Source of the DNA: an uncultured Bacteroidota bacterium
Lineage (GTDB): Bacteria; Bacteroidota; Bacteroidia; Flavobacteriales; Flavobacteriaceae
Direction: 5' to 3'
Assembly (NCBI GenBank): GCA_902602415.1
Contig: CACKQW010000003.1
Span: 62,001-126,000, forward strand
DNA: 64,000 bases
The notes under the pieces are model-generated. The model searched no databases. It worked only from the letters and a program-made list of their open reading frames with translations, and had not been told where the DNA came from. Positions within the stretch are counted from its first letter, which is position 1, and each line of letters opens with the position of its first letter. Positions 35,109-44,443 of this stretch are shown here, in pieces. The translations under genes were made by a program, and so were the position numbers.

Positions 35109-36398
35109 TTAATTTTTCCAATTTAATCTGTCCATTTGGCTGTAAGGCCAAGGGGCTCCATTATTTTCAATATTATTCATCATATTATTAAGTTGAATTG
35201 GAGCTGATGAATTCTCCATTACTAGATATCTTCTTAAATCCATTATAATTGATAATGGATCAATATCTATTGGACACTCTTGAACACAAGCATTGCAGGA
35301 TGTACATGCCCATAGTTCTTCATTACTTATATAATCCCCTAACAATTTTTTGTTATCGGGAATAAAGGATCCATTTTTATCAATATTTCTACCTACTTCC
35401 TCTATCCTATCACGTGTATCCATCATAATTTTCCTTGGGGAAAGTTTTTTGCCTGTCATGTTAGCAGGACAAGCCTCTGTACATCTACCGCACTCTGTGC
35501 AAGTATAGGCATTTAGTAATTGAAGCCATGATAAATCCGTAACGTCTGAGGCGCCAAAAACAATATTTTCAGAACTTTCATTTAATCCAGAGTCATTATC
35601 CTGCGTTCCAAGCATTAATTTAACCTCATTTAATACAGATTTCATATTATTTAATTTACCCTTTTCCTCCATTTTTGCATAATAAGTATTAGGAAAAGCT
35701 AGAAAAATATGTAGATGTTTTGAGTAAAAAAGATAGTTCATGAAAATAAAAATACCAATTATATGAGACCACCAAAATATGCGCTCAAGCACATGAAGGT
35801 TGTCAATATCAACAAGAAGATTATTATATATCATTCCGCTAATTGGGTTGCCTATTTCCATCTCTTGGAAAGGTGCATCAGCTGCATTCATGAAAAGAAA
35901 TAGAAACATTAATATTATCTCAAAATATAATATTAGGTTTGCATCTAATTTTGGCCAGCCCATCATTTTATTCTCTAAAAATCTCTTTATTTTTAAAACA
36001 TTTCTCCTCACCCAAAAAATAGATACAGAAACTATTACTAATAGTGCTAAAATTTCAAAAGAACCAATTAGTATTCCGTACAATTTTCCCATGGGTAGGA
36101 AGACCCTATGTGTACCAAAAATACCATCAATAATTATCTCAACTAATTCAATATTTATGATTATGAAGGATATATAAACAATAAAATGTAATATACCAGC
36201 TACAGGCCTTGAGATCATTTTACCTTGTCCAAACGCGACCCGCATCATATTTTTAAACCTCTTGCCAGAATTATTAACTTCTAAGGTCTCCCCTTTTCCG
36301 AGATTTATATTTCTTCTGATTTTTAATAGGTTACTTACAAATAACCCAATAGATCCTATCAAAAGAATGAGAAAAATTATGTTGGGAATGTAGCTCAA
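35109..36398 (-). CDS. membrane-bound Fe-S oxidoreductase subunit (NarI/HdrE-like plus ferredoxin domain)
   Basis: The 429 residues have about six membrane helices (about 3-22, 66-88, 108-130, 155-172, 210-228 and one weaker) with several His that could bind heme, then a soluble domain with two 4Fe-4S motifs, CTECGRCTEACP (about 298) and CTSCNACVQECP (about 362). It likely passes electrons between the quinone pool and the CCG protein encoded two genes on. The start is a TTG inside the MCE stop (TTGA overlap). Confidence 0.85.
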   Translation of the reverse strand: MSYIPNIIFLILLIGSIGLFVSNLLKIRRNINLGKGETLEVNNSGKRFKNMMRVAFGQGKMISRPVAGILHFIVYISFIIINIELVEIIIDGIFGTHRVFLPMGKLYGILIGSFEILALLVIVSVSIFWVRRNVLKIKRFLENKMMGWPKLDANLILYFEIILMFLFLFMNAADAPFQEMEIGNPISGMIYNNLLVDIDNLHVLERIFWWSHIIGIFIFMNYLFYSKHLHIFLAFPNTYYAKMEEKGKLNNMKSVLNEVKLMLGTQDNDSGLNESSENIVFGASDVTDLSWLQLLNAYTCTECGRCTEACPANMTGKKLSPRKIMMDTRDRIEEVGRNIDKNGSFIPDNKKLLGDYISNEELWACTSCNACVQECPIDIDPLSIIMDLRRYLVMENSSAPIQLNNMMNNIENNGAPWPYSQMDRLNWKN

Positions 36399-37339
36399 TT
36401 ATCTTTTTTTGGGTTTTTGTATTTTCTTCCAATTACTGAAAAATTAATATACTTATTTGGATTATTTCTAACGTCTTCAATCAGTATTTTTAATTCATTT
36501 ATTGTAGAGTCCAGATTTTTATACACGTCATCATCATTAATTAATTTTCCAAATGTTCCACTGTTAGAGTTTAAATTTTTTGAAATACTTTTTAAGTCAG
36601 ATAACAAAGAATCTAAATTATTGGAGATATCTTTAATGGTATTTGGAGATAATGATTCAGTAATATCAGAGATCTTTTCACTTGAAGTTTTTATATTTTC
36701 AACGCTAACAGAAATATTCTGAGTATTTTCTAATATTAACTTTGAAATTGCATTAGAAGTTTCAGAGAGTTGATTAGTTAAATTTGAAAAATCATCAATA
36801 CTAGTCTTTAATTGTGCTTTTGTTTCTGCATCAAATAGGCTATTAATATTTTTAAGTACAATTTCTGCATTTTTCATTACAACTTCAAGCTGTAACTGAA
36901 CTTGCGGTAATATTTGATTTACAAGTTCTGTTAATCCAGGCTTTATGGATCCCTTTAAAAAATCACCATCTTTTGCTATTGTGGAGTCATTCGAGTAGTC
37001 AGGTACGATTGCAATAGCCTTTCCCCCTATTAAACCAGTTTCATAGAGTTCTGCATAACTAGTTTTAGGAAAATTTACATCATTTTCAATAATAATATCA
37101 ACTATTAATTCTTGTAAGTTATCAGGATTAAAATTTATTTTTTTTACATTTCCAATTTTAAACCCATTTAAGGTAACTGGGTTCGAGACAGATAAACCAT
37201 CAACCTTATTGTAAATAATTTTGAAGGTCCTATTTTTTTCAAATAAGTTAAACCCCTTTAGGTAATTGTATGAAAAAACACTCATTAATATGCCTATTAC
37301 AGCTAAAAATCCTACTTTGACTTCTTTTCTAAACCTCAT
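36395..37339 (-). CDS. MCE/MlaD-family lipid-binding protein
   Basis: This 314-residue protein has one N-terminal membrane helix (about 8-26), an MCE domain (about 35-115; FKIIYNKVDGLSVSNPVTLNGFKIG), and a long helical/coiled-coil C-terminus (about 130-300). MCE proteins form hexamers that move phospholipids between inner and outer membranes with MlaE/MlaF-type ABC parts; none are nearby. It is between the amidase (35 bp) and the Fe-S membrane gene, in an envelope-oriented transcript. Confidence 0.9.
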   Translation of the reverse strand: MRFRKEVKVGFLAVIGILMSVFSYNYLKGFNLFEKNRTFKIIYNKVDGLSVSNPVTLNGFKIGNVKKINFNPDNLQELIVDIIIENDVNFPKTSYAELYETGLIGGKAIAIVPDYSNDSTIAKDGDFLKGSIKPGLTELVNQILPQVQLQLEVVMKNAEIVLKNINSLFDAETKAQLKTSIDDFSNLTNQLSETSNAISKLILENTQNISVSVENIKTSSEKISDITESLSPNTIKDISNNLDSLLSDLKSISKNLNSNSGTFGKLINDDDVYKNLDSTINELKILIEDVRNNPNKYINFSVIGRKYKNPKKDN

Positions 37340-37374
37340 TATGTAAAATTACAATTTTAGTATCATTCAAATCT

Positions 37375-38436
37375 TTACTTATCGGGCTCCCCGTTTATAA
37401 ATGTAACAATAAATGCATTTTTAAATCCATTTTCTATTGCCTTATTTTTTTTCTTAGTAATATCGTAAAAATTAGTAGAATTAGAGAAAAAATACTTGTA
37501 TGTATTATTTTCTTTAATAACTGTAACATTTTTGAGCCCATTAAAATTATAAGGCTCTAATTCAATTAAATTTTTACTTGCTGATATTTGTACTCTATAG
37601 CTAATATTATTTGCCTCCAAAACTGTAGGTGAATCAGAGAAGCCTATTGATTTCTTATATTTTAAAATTGCATCATAAATTGCATTAGCAATTTCACTTT
37701 GACCCTTTTTCGAGTTTAGATATGCACCTTCCTTGGAATTGGTCATAAAGCCAGCTTCAACCAAAACACTTGGCATGTAAGTATTATGTAATACCCAAAA
37801 ACCGGATTGTTTAACCCCCCTATTCTTCCTTTTCAGTTTTTTTGAAAAATTATCTTGAATAAAACTCGCTAAGATTATGCTTTGATCTAAATAATCTTCT
37901 TGCATTAATGTTAATCCTATCAAAGATTCTGGTGACATTGGGTCAAATCCTTTATAATTTTTTTTAAAATCTTCTTCCAAAAAGATAACCTCATTTTCTT
38001 TTAGTGCTACATCAAAATTTGCCTTATTTACATGTAAACCATACACAAAGGTTTCAAAACCATAAACTCTTGAGTCATTGAATGCATTACAATGAATAGA
38101 AATAAAAAGGTCTGCGTCAGATTCATTTGCTATACTTGCTCTTTTTCTTAGTGTTAAAAATCTATCATCTTTTCTTGTGTAAATTACTTTATTATTACTG
38201 TTCTCTAATTTCTTTCCTAAGAGTAAAGCTATGTTGAGAACTATATCTTTCTCTTTAATACCATTCTTGTTCGGTCTCCCTGGATCTTTCCCACCATGTC
38301 CAGCATCTAAGACTATTTTAAATTTTTCTTGAGAAAAAGAATTAAAAGAAGAAAAGAATAAAAATAAAATGATAATAGAAAAGAGGCATGTTAAACTAAG
38401 GTTAAAAGAAAAAGGAATGGGTTTTACTTTATACAT
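37375..38436 (-). CDS. N-acetylmuramoyl-L-alanine amidase (AmiC type)
   Basis: The 353 residues (from ATG 38436) have a signal/anchor (about 1-36), an Amidase_3 domain (about 40-265) with zinc ligands in LDAGHGGKDPG, SIHCNAF and the catalytic Glu in VEAGFMTN, and a C-terminal SPOR-like stretch (about 280-350). The enzyme cuts the stem peptide from muramic acid for cell separation. The longer frame begins at TTG 38451, but the ATG gives a proper basic n-region (MYKVK). It is the first gene of the block running to bshA. Confidence 0.92.
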   Translation of the reverse strand: MYKVKPIPFSFNLSLTCLFSIIILFLFFSSFNSFSQEKFKIVLDAGHGGKDPGRPNKNGIKEKDIVLNIALLLGKKLENSNNKVIYTRKDDRFLTLRKRASIANESDADLFISIHCNAFNDSRVYGFETFVYGLHVNKANFDVALKENEVIFLEEDFKKNYKGFDPMSPESLIGLTLMQEDYLDQSIILASFIQDNFSKKLKRKNRGVKQSGFWVLHNTYMPSVLVEAGFMTNSKEGAYLNSKKGQSEIANAIYDAILKYKKSIGFSDSPTVLEANNISYRVQISASKNLIELEPYNFNGLKNVTVIKENNTYKYFFSNSTNFYDITKKKNKAIENGFKNAFIVTFINGEPDK

Positions 38437-38463
38437 AATTTTTATATTCAAGATGAATTTATG

Positions 38464-38479
38464 TGTAAATTTACATTTG
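38464..38479 (+). promoter_or_regulatory. lptD promoter box overlapping a 12-bp palindrome
   Basis: The -7 element TACATTTG (38472-38479) matches TAnnTTTG. It overlaps TGTAAATTTACA (38464-38475), a perfect palindrome, in the gap between the divergent amidase and lptD genes. No clear -33 TTG is seen. A regulator bound to the palindrome would cover the lptD -7 box. Confidence 0.45.
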
Positions 38480-38511
38480 AATAAGTACTATACTAATATA
38501 CATCCCTTCTG

Positions 38512-41118
38512 TTGAAAACAAACTTTCTTAGATTATTTTTATTCTTAAGTTATACATTTGTTATAAACACTTATTGTACAATAAATGCCAATGTTTTAGA
38601 TTCAATTTCTAAAATAGATTCTATTCAAAAACCAAAATCTTTTTTACTAGAAAATATTGATTATGAAGCAACCGATACTGTTCTAATTGACCCTAAAAAT
38701 AGAAGTATTCGACTTTATAATAATGCAAAGATATTTTATGAGGACATGCAGATTGAATCTGGGATTATTGTTGTTAATTATGAAAAAAATGAAATCTATG
38801 CAGGAAGAATTAAGGATTCATTAGGTGAATATTCCCAATTTCCAATCTTCAAACAAGGACAAGATGAAGTAAGACCTGACTCTTTGAGATACAACATGGA
38901 TTCAAAAAAGGCGATTATATTCAATTCTCGCACAGAAGAATCTGGTTTAAATATAATTTCAGATAAAACAAAAAAAGAAAATGACTCTGTATATTATATG
39001 AATCGTGCAAAATTTACAACATCTAAAAATATTGATGATCCAGAGTATTATTTTTTGCTAAGAAAAGCTAAAGTAATTCCTGGAAAAAAAATTATAACTG
39101 GACCAACGAACATGTACATAGCAAATGTGCCAACACCCATTGGACTTCCCTTTGCCTATTTTCCAATTTCCAATAAAAGATCTTATGGGATAATATTTCC
39201 GTCTTTTGGTGAACAAAATACAAGAGGATATTTTATCCAAAATGGAGGGTATTATCTTCCCATTAATGACAATTTAGATTTAACTCTCTTGGGAGATTAT
39301 TATACTAACGGTAGTCATGGAATTAGGGTAGAAAACACTTACTTTTACAGATATAAGTTTAGGGGAAATTTTAGTTTTAGATTTGAAAATTTAATACAAG
39401 GTGAAAGAGGGTTTCCAGACTATTCTAAAAGTTCTATATATAACTTAAGATGGTCTCACAGTCAAGATGCTAAATCTAATCCAAACTCAAGGTTTTCTGC
39501 GTCAGTTAATTTAGGAAGTAGTAAATATTATCAAGAATCAATTAATCAGGTTAATGCTGCAAATTATTTAAATAATACCTTATCATCATCTGTTTCCTAT
39601 TCAAAAACTTTTACTGGTGAACCTCAAGTAAATCTTAGTTTAACAGCCACCCATTCTCAGAATACCAATACTCAAACAATAAATATGACACTTCCCTCCT
39701 TTCAGGGTAGCGTTTCTAGAATATATCCCTTTGAGCCTAAGGTAGGTACCAAAAAGGGAATAATTCAAAATATAAATTTACAATATAGTGTTAGGGGCGA
39801 GAATAGAATTACTACTACAGATTCATTGTTTTTTAAAAAAGAAATGTTTGATTCAGCAAAAACTGGTTTACAACATAACATTCCAATAAGTACTAATTTC
39901 AAATTATTTAAATTTTTTAGTTTTTCTGCGAGTACTAATTTTCAAGAAACATGGGTCTTTAAAACAGTTAATAAATTCTATGATCAAGAAAATCAACAAG
40001 AAATTATAGATGAAACAAGTGGTTTTGATTCTTTTAGAACTTACAATTTCTCAACAAGCTTGGGTACAACTATTTATGGAATGTATAATTTCTCCGAAAA
40101 AAGTAAAATAAAGGCTTTAAGACATGTTTTAAGGCCATCACTTAGTTTCGGGATATCTCCTCCATTTAATCAATATTATGATTCCTATGAGGTTGTTAGC
40201 GCGGATGGGTTAACAACTTCAGAAGTTGAATATTCGCGATTTGAGGGATCCATATTTGGACTTCCAAATAAGAATTACTCCTCATCACTTTCATTGTCAT
40301 TAAATAATAATATCGAGGCAAAAGTAATTGATAAAGAGAGTGATGAAGATGAATTAAAAAAAATAAAGATTTTTAATAATTTAAATTTTTCAACCTCTTA
40401 TAACTTAGCATTAGATTCTTTAAATCTATCACCGATTCGAATGACAGGTGGGACTCAATTATTAAAAAATAAGTTGAATTTAAATTTTGGGGCAACTTTT
40501 GATGCTTATGCATTAGATGAAAATAACAGAAGAATTAATAAATTTAATATAAATAATGGTGGTGGCTTATTTAGGGTAACTAGTGCTAACCTTACTTTTA
40601 ATTATTCTTTAAATAGTGATAATAATAAAAAAGAGAGTAAAAAAGAAGAATCCATGATTGATGAAAGCTTAAGAAATGGTGGAAGGGATGATGATTTATT
40701 TGGAATTGCAATGGATACAGCAAGTCAAGCATTTAACTTAGAAGATCAAGAAGAAGAGGAAATAATAAATGATCTTTACAATTATAAAATTCCTTGGTCT
40801 TTAAGGTTAGCATATGCTATTAATTACAATAACATATTTAATCAAAATGAGATTTCATCCCATTCTTTAATGTTTTCTGGAAATGTTGATCTTTCTCCTA
40901 AATGGAATGCAGGAATTTCATCTGGATATGATTTTAAAAATAATGGAATTACTTACACTCAATTGCGATTTGAAAGAGACTTACTTAGTTGGAGAATGAA
41001 TTTTAGTTGGATTCCATTTAGTGCTAATAAACAATGGAACTTTTTTATTGGAATAAAAAGCGGAATGTTAAGTGATATTAAATATGATAAAAGAAGACAA
41101 AGAGATAAAATATTATAA
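38512..41118 (+). CDS. lptD: LPS-assembly outer-membrane protein LptD
   Basis: LptD inserts LPS into the outer leaflet of the outer membrane. The 868 residues have a signal peptide (about 1-26), an N-terminal OstA/LptA-like beta-jellyroll (about 50-190; NRSIRLYNNAKIFYEDMQIESG) and a long beta-barrel (about 200-868; many alternating strands, GEQNTRGYFIQNGGYYLPIN). A strongly acidic loop lies near 735-765. The start is TTG 38512 (MKTNFLRLF); no in-frame ATG lies between it and the stop at 38494. With lpxD, lpxC and lpxA in the same window, the lipid A and export machinery is well represented. Confidence 0.9.
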   Translation: MKTNFLRLFLFLSYTFVINTYCTINANVLDSISKIDSIQKPKSFLLENIDYEATDTVLIDPKNRSIRLYNNAKIFYEDMQIESGIIVVNYEKNEIYAGRIKDSLGEYSQFPIFKQGQDEVRPDSLRYNMDSKKAIIFNSRTEESGLNIISDKTKKENDSVYYMNRAKFTTSKNIDDPEYYFLLRKAKVIPGKKIITGPTNMYIANVPTPIGLPFAYFPISNKRSYGIIFPSFGEQNTRGYFIQNGGYYLPINDNLDLTLLGDYYTNGSHGIRVENTYFYRYKFRGNFSFRFENLIQGERGFPDYSKSSIYNLRWSHSQDAKSNPNSRFSASVNLGSSKYYQESINQVNAANYLNNTLSSSVSYSKTFTGEPQVNLSLTATHSQNTNTQTINMTLPSFQGSVSRIYPFEPKVGTKKGIIQNINLQYSVRGENRITTTDSLFFKKEMFDSAKTGLQHNIPISTNFKLFKFFSFSASTNFQETWVFKTVNKFYDQENQQEIIDETSGFDSFRTYNFSTSLGTTIYGMYNFSEKSKIKALRHVLRPSLSFGISPPFNQYYDSYEVVSADGLTTSEVEYSRFEGSIFGLPNKNYSSSLSLSLNNNIEAKVIDKESDEDELKKIKIFNNLNFSTSYNLALDSLNLSPIRMTGGTQLLKNKLNLNFGATFDAYALDENNRRINKFNINNGGGLFRVTSANLTFNYSLNSDNNKKESKKEESMIDESLRNGGRDDDLFGIAMDTASQAFNLEDQEEEEIINDLYNYKIPWSLRLAYAINYNNIFNQNEISSHSLMFSGNVDLSPKWNAGISSGYDFKNNGITYTQLRFERDLLSWRMNFSWIPFSANKQWNFFIGIKSGMLSDIKYDKRRQRDKIL

Positions 41119-41127
41119 TTTACAGAA

Positions 41128-41508
41128 ATGAAAAAAATAGTAAAAACAAACAAGGCCCCCCAACCAGTTGGTCCATATAATCAGGCGGTTATTCATAATA
41201 GTACGATGTACATTTCAGGACAAATTGCTCTTGATCCAATTACAAAGGAATTGATAACCAACAATTTAAAAAAAGAAACAATGCTAGTAATGAATAATTT
41301 GAAGGCAATTTTGGAAAGTGAAAAGCTGTCTTTTGAAAATGTTATAAAGTCAACAATTTTTTTAAGTGATATGGGCAGCTTTAATGAGGTAAATGAAATC
41401 TATGCTACATTCTTTAAAAGTAGTAATGAACCAGCAAGAGAAACTGTAGAGGTCAGTAAACTTCCGCTTGGTGTAAATGTGGAAATATCTATGATTGCAT
41501 GTTTATAA
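41128..41508 (+). CDS. ridA: RidA family 2-iminobutanoate/2-iminopropanoate deaminase
   Basis: RidA hydrolyses reactive imines formed by PLP enzymes. The 126 residues show the family features: APQPVGPYNQAV (about 8-19), ISGQIALDP (about 30), FENVIKSTIFL (about 70), and the catalytic Arg segment EPARETVEVSKLPLGVNVEI (about 98-117). It lies 9 bp after lptD and overlaps the convergent kinase gene by 6 bp. Confidence 0.95.
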   Translation: MKKIVKTNKAPQPVGPYNQAVIHNSTMYISGQIALDPITKELITNNLKKETMLVMNNLKAILESEKLSFENVIKSTIFLSDMGSFNEVNEIYATFFKSSNEPARETVEVSKLPLGVNVEISMIACL

Positions 41509-42357
41509 ATTCTGCTGATGGTATTTGAGAAGTCCCTCAATGGGCTTTCGGATAATATTACCAGCATGAAGATTATATTTACCAAGACATTCTATAAGTT
41601 CATTTTTTAAGTAGTATGAAATAGATCCAACGAAATGAATAGGGATTTCTTTGGCATCATTGAATTGTAATATTTGTCTTTCAATAAATAAATCAAAACC
41701 TCTTTTAATCAAAGATTTTCCATATTTGGAATCTTTGTTTTCAATCAAAAATCTAGCAAATTTGGCTAGATAAGTATTGGGGTTTGGTTGTTTGTATAGA
41801 TTATCTTTTATTGTTTCTGCATCCAAGACAAACTCACTGTTAAACTTATCAGCAGTCTCGGTTGGAATTCTATTGAAATAATAGTCTCTCAAAAGTTGTC
41901 TTCCAAAATAATTTCCACTTGCATCATCCATTAAAACATAACCTAATGAAATAACTTTTTGTTCTATATTTTTACCATCGAAATAAGTACAATTTGACCC
42001 AGTTCCAAGAATACAAACTATAGATTTAGTATTTGGTTCAGCAGTTGAATAGATAGCAGCATACGTATCCTCTTTTATTGAAAATTTTTCACAATTTTTA
42101 AAGATATCTGAAAAAACTGTTTGAATAAGTTTTCTCGGTGGCTCTGTTCCACATCCAGCCCCATAGAAATAGATTTGATCAACTTCTTTTCTGAATTTAT
42201 ATAATTCATAGTTATTAACAATTCTTTCTTTTAAAATATGGTTTCCAAGAACTTGAGGATTTAGACCAAGTGTTTGAGTTTCAAATAAGGTGTCACCCTT
42301 TTCGTCTATGGCAATCCAATCTGTTTTCGTTGAGCCACTATCAATAATTAGTATCAT
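41503..42357 (-). CDS. BadF/BadG-family N-acetylglucosamine kinase-like ATPase
   Basis: The 284 residues have an ASKHA fold with phosphate-1 loop IIDSGSTKTDW (about 4-14), the GAGCGTEPP segment, phosphate-2 region CILGTGSNC (about 110-118) and adenosine motif FVGSISYYL (about 246). The family phosphorylates GlcNAc or related amino sugars. Together with the NagZ-like fusion at 30481 it could recycle wall sugars. It follows gapA by 9 bp in the pfkA-gapA group. Confidence 0.85.
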   Translation of the reverse strand: MILIIDSGSTKTDWIAIDEKGDTLFETQTLGLNPQVLGNHILKERIVNNYELYKFRKEVDQIYFYGAGCGTEPPRKLIQTVFSDIFKNCEKFSIKEDTYAAIYSTAEPNTKSIVCILGTGSNCTYFDGKNIEQKVISLGYVLMDDASGNYFGRQLLRDYYFNRIPTETADKFNSEFVLDAETIKDNLYKQPNPNTYLAKFARFLIENKDSKYGKSLIKRGFDLFIERQILQFNDAKEIPIHFVGSISYYLKNELIECLGKYNLHAGNIIRKPIEGLLKYHQQNL

Positions 42358-42366
42358 TTAGTTATT

Positions 42367-43365
42367 TTAAAATTTATGAATTTCACTAATTAACTCTACA
42401 AGTTTTGTAGAATACCCATATTCATTATCGTACCATGAAATAATTTTGAAATAATTAGGATTTAATTCAATTCCAGCATTTGCGTCAAAATTACTAGTGT
42501 AAGTTGAGCCAACGTAATCCTGAGAAACAACAGCTTCTTCTGTGTAATCTAGAACTCCTTTTAACTCATTTTCACTAGCTTCTTTGAACTTATTTTTGAT
42601 ATCTTCATAAGATGTTTGCTTTTCCAATAAAACAGTTAAATCCACAACCGAAACGTTTGCTGTTGGAATTCTAAACGCCATCCCAGTAAGCTTTCCATTA
42701 AGTTCTGGAATTACTTTTCCAACAGCAATTGCTGCACCCGTAGTAGATGGAATAATATTATTTAGAGAAGATCTACCTAATCTATAATTTTTTGCGGGAC
42801 CATCTACAGTCATTTGTGTCGCTGTAGCAGCATGTACTGTAGTCATTAAACCACCAACAATTCCATAGTTGTCATTTAATACTTTTGCGACTGGTGCTAA
42901 ACAATTAGTAGTACAGGATGCATTGGAGACTATTTTGTGATCTGCGTTTAGTAAACTTGAATTTACACCCATAACAAACATGGGTATGTCTTTGGAGGGG
43001 GCAGAAACTGCTACTTTTTTTGCACCAGCATGAAGATGTAATTCAGCCTTTTCCATAGTTGTAAATATTCCTGTACACTCAGCAACCACATCAGTATTTA
43101 ATTCACCCCAATTAATGTCTGAGGGATTTCTTTCAGATGTAACTCTAATGCTATTACCATTTACCACCAATTTATTACCATCCACACGAACACTTCCATC
43201 CATTCTCCCATGAACAGAGTCATATTTTAACAAATATGCAAGATGTTCAACATTTAGCAAATCATTGATGGCAACAACCTCCATATCATCTCTTTGTAAC
43301 ATTGCACGTAAGGTTATACGTCCAATTCTACCAAAACCATTTATTCCTACTTTAATTTTATTCAT
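42367..43365 (-). CDS. gapA: glyceraldehyde-3-phosphate dehydrogenase, type I
   Basis: GapA oxidises glyceraldehyde-3-phosphate with NAD+ in glycolysis. The 332 residues show the Rossmann start INGFGRIGR (8-16), the NAD-preferring Asp in INDLLN, the catalytic [10 protein letters not shown] (Cys151), the His-containing THVHAAT-like [10 protein letters not shown] (about 176) and WYDNEYGYS near the C-terminus. It lies 6 bp after pfkA in the same transcript. Confidence 0.97.
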   Translation of the reverse strand: MNKIKVGINGFGRIGRITLRAMLQRDDMEVVAINDLLNVEHLAYLLKYDSVHGRMDGSVRVDGNKLVVNGNSIRVTSERNPSDINWGELNTDVVAECTGIFTTMEKAELHLHAGAKKVAVSAPSKDIPMFVMGVNSSLLNADHKIVSNASCTTNCLAPVAKVLNDNYGIVGGLMTTVHAATATQMTVDGPAKNYRLGRSSLNNIIPSTTGAAIAVGKVIPELNGKLTGMAFRIPTANVSVVDLTVLLEKQTSYEDIKNKFKEASENELKGVLDYTEEAVVSQDYVGSTYTSNFDANAGIELNPNYFKIISWYDNEYGYSTKLVELISEIHKF

Positions 43366-43371
43366 TGTAAT

Positions 43372-44358
43372 TTAAATTGACATTATATCGCTGACTTTAA
43401 GTAATTCTTTATTAATTTTTGTGACTCCTTTAATAGCTTTTTTTAAAGGAGTAAGAACAACTTTGTTATTTTGTAGCCCAACCATATTCCCATCTTTTTT
43501 AGAAATCATGGATTCAACTGCATAAACTCCGAGTCTACTCGCTAAAACTCTGTCAAAACAGGTAGGAGTCCCACCTCTTTGCATATGCCCTAAAACAGCT
43601 ACTCTTGCATCATAATTAGATAAATGTTTTTCTACATATTCTTTAAGATGAAAAACATTTTCACCAGTCTTATCTCCCTCTGCTACAACAACTATACTTG
43701 ATGATTTTCCTGTTTTTTCACTTCTTTTAAGTGATTGAATTAACCTATCTAAACCTAAGTTTTCCTCAGGAATTAGAATTTCTTCAGCACCACCAGCTAC
43801 CCCAGTATTAAGAGCTATATGGCCTGCATCTCTTCCCATAACTTCAACAAAAAATAGCCTATTATGAGAACTTGCAGTATCTCTTATCTTGTCAATGGCA
43901 TTCATGACGGTATTAGTTGCGGAATCAAACCCGATAGTGTGAGATGTTCCAAAAATATCATTATCAATTGTTGCAGGAATACCAATTACTGGAAATTTAT
44001 TTTCCTCAGAAAAAATAAGACCACCAGTAAAAGTGCCATCTCCCCCAATTACTATCAAACCATCAATTTTATTTTCTTTAATGGATTTATAGGCTTCATA
44101 TCTACCAGCTTTTGATTTAAACTTTTCAGATCTAGCAGTTTTTAATATGGTTCCACCTTTATTTATTATTCCTTTTACACTTCTTGCATTCATCTCTTCA
44201 AAACGACCCTCAATTAAGCCGTCATAGCCTTTGTATACACCAACCGGAATAATATTATGAAAAACACATGCTCTAACAACTGAGCGAATCGAAGCATTCA
44301 TTCCGGGCGCATCACCTCCAGAGGTTAATAATGCAATTTTTTTTATTTGATTTTTCAC
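43372..44358 (-). CDS. pfkA: ATP-dependent 6-phosphofructokinase
   Basis: PfkA phosphorylates fructose-6-phosphate, the committed step of glycolysis. The 328 residues include LLTSGGDAPGMNASIR (about 10-25), GGDGTFTGG (about 104; Gly after GGD fits ATP use), PATIDNDI (about 127, catalytic Asp), and EVMGRDAGH (about 173). The start is GTG 44358. It leads the pfkA-gapA-kinase cluster and is divergent from tsaD (85 bp). Confidence 0.97.
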   Translation of the reverse strand: MKNQIKKIALLTSGGDAPGMNASIRSVVRACVFHNIIPVGVYKGYDGLIEGRFEEMNARSVKGIINKGGTILKTARSEKFKSKAGRYEAYKSIKENKIDGLIVIGGDGTFTGGLIFSEENKFPVIGIPATIDNDIFGTSHTIGFDSATNTVMNAIDKIRDTASSHNRLFFVEVMGRDAGHIALNTGVAGGAEEILIPEENLGLDRLIQSLKRSEKTGKSSSIVVVAEGDKTGENVFHLKEYVEKHLSNYDARVAVLGHMQRGGTPTCFDRVLASRLGVYAVESMISKKDGNMVGLQNNKVVLTPLKKAIKGVTKINKELLKVSDIMSI

Positions 44359-44431
44359 AGGGTAAATATACTAATCTATTAGTTTAATAATAAGCATTTT
44401 CAAAATCTTTTTTTAATTAAAAAACTAAACA

Positions 44432-44439
44432 TAAATTTG
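44432..44439 (+). promoter_or_regulatory. candidate -7 box of tsaD
   Basis: TAAATTTG fits the Bacteroidota -7 consensus exactly. It ends four bases before the tsaD ATG (44444), so transcription would begin at or next to the start codon (leaderless message). No clear -33 TTG is present at the expected distance. Confidence 0.4.
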
Positions 44440-44443
44440 AGTT

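Noticed and set aside
35800-36177. 125-codon plus-strand frame
   Set aside because: Antisense to the membrane Fe-S protein gene; apparent hydrophobicity mirrors the AT-rich transmembrane codons.
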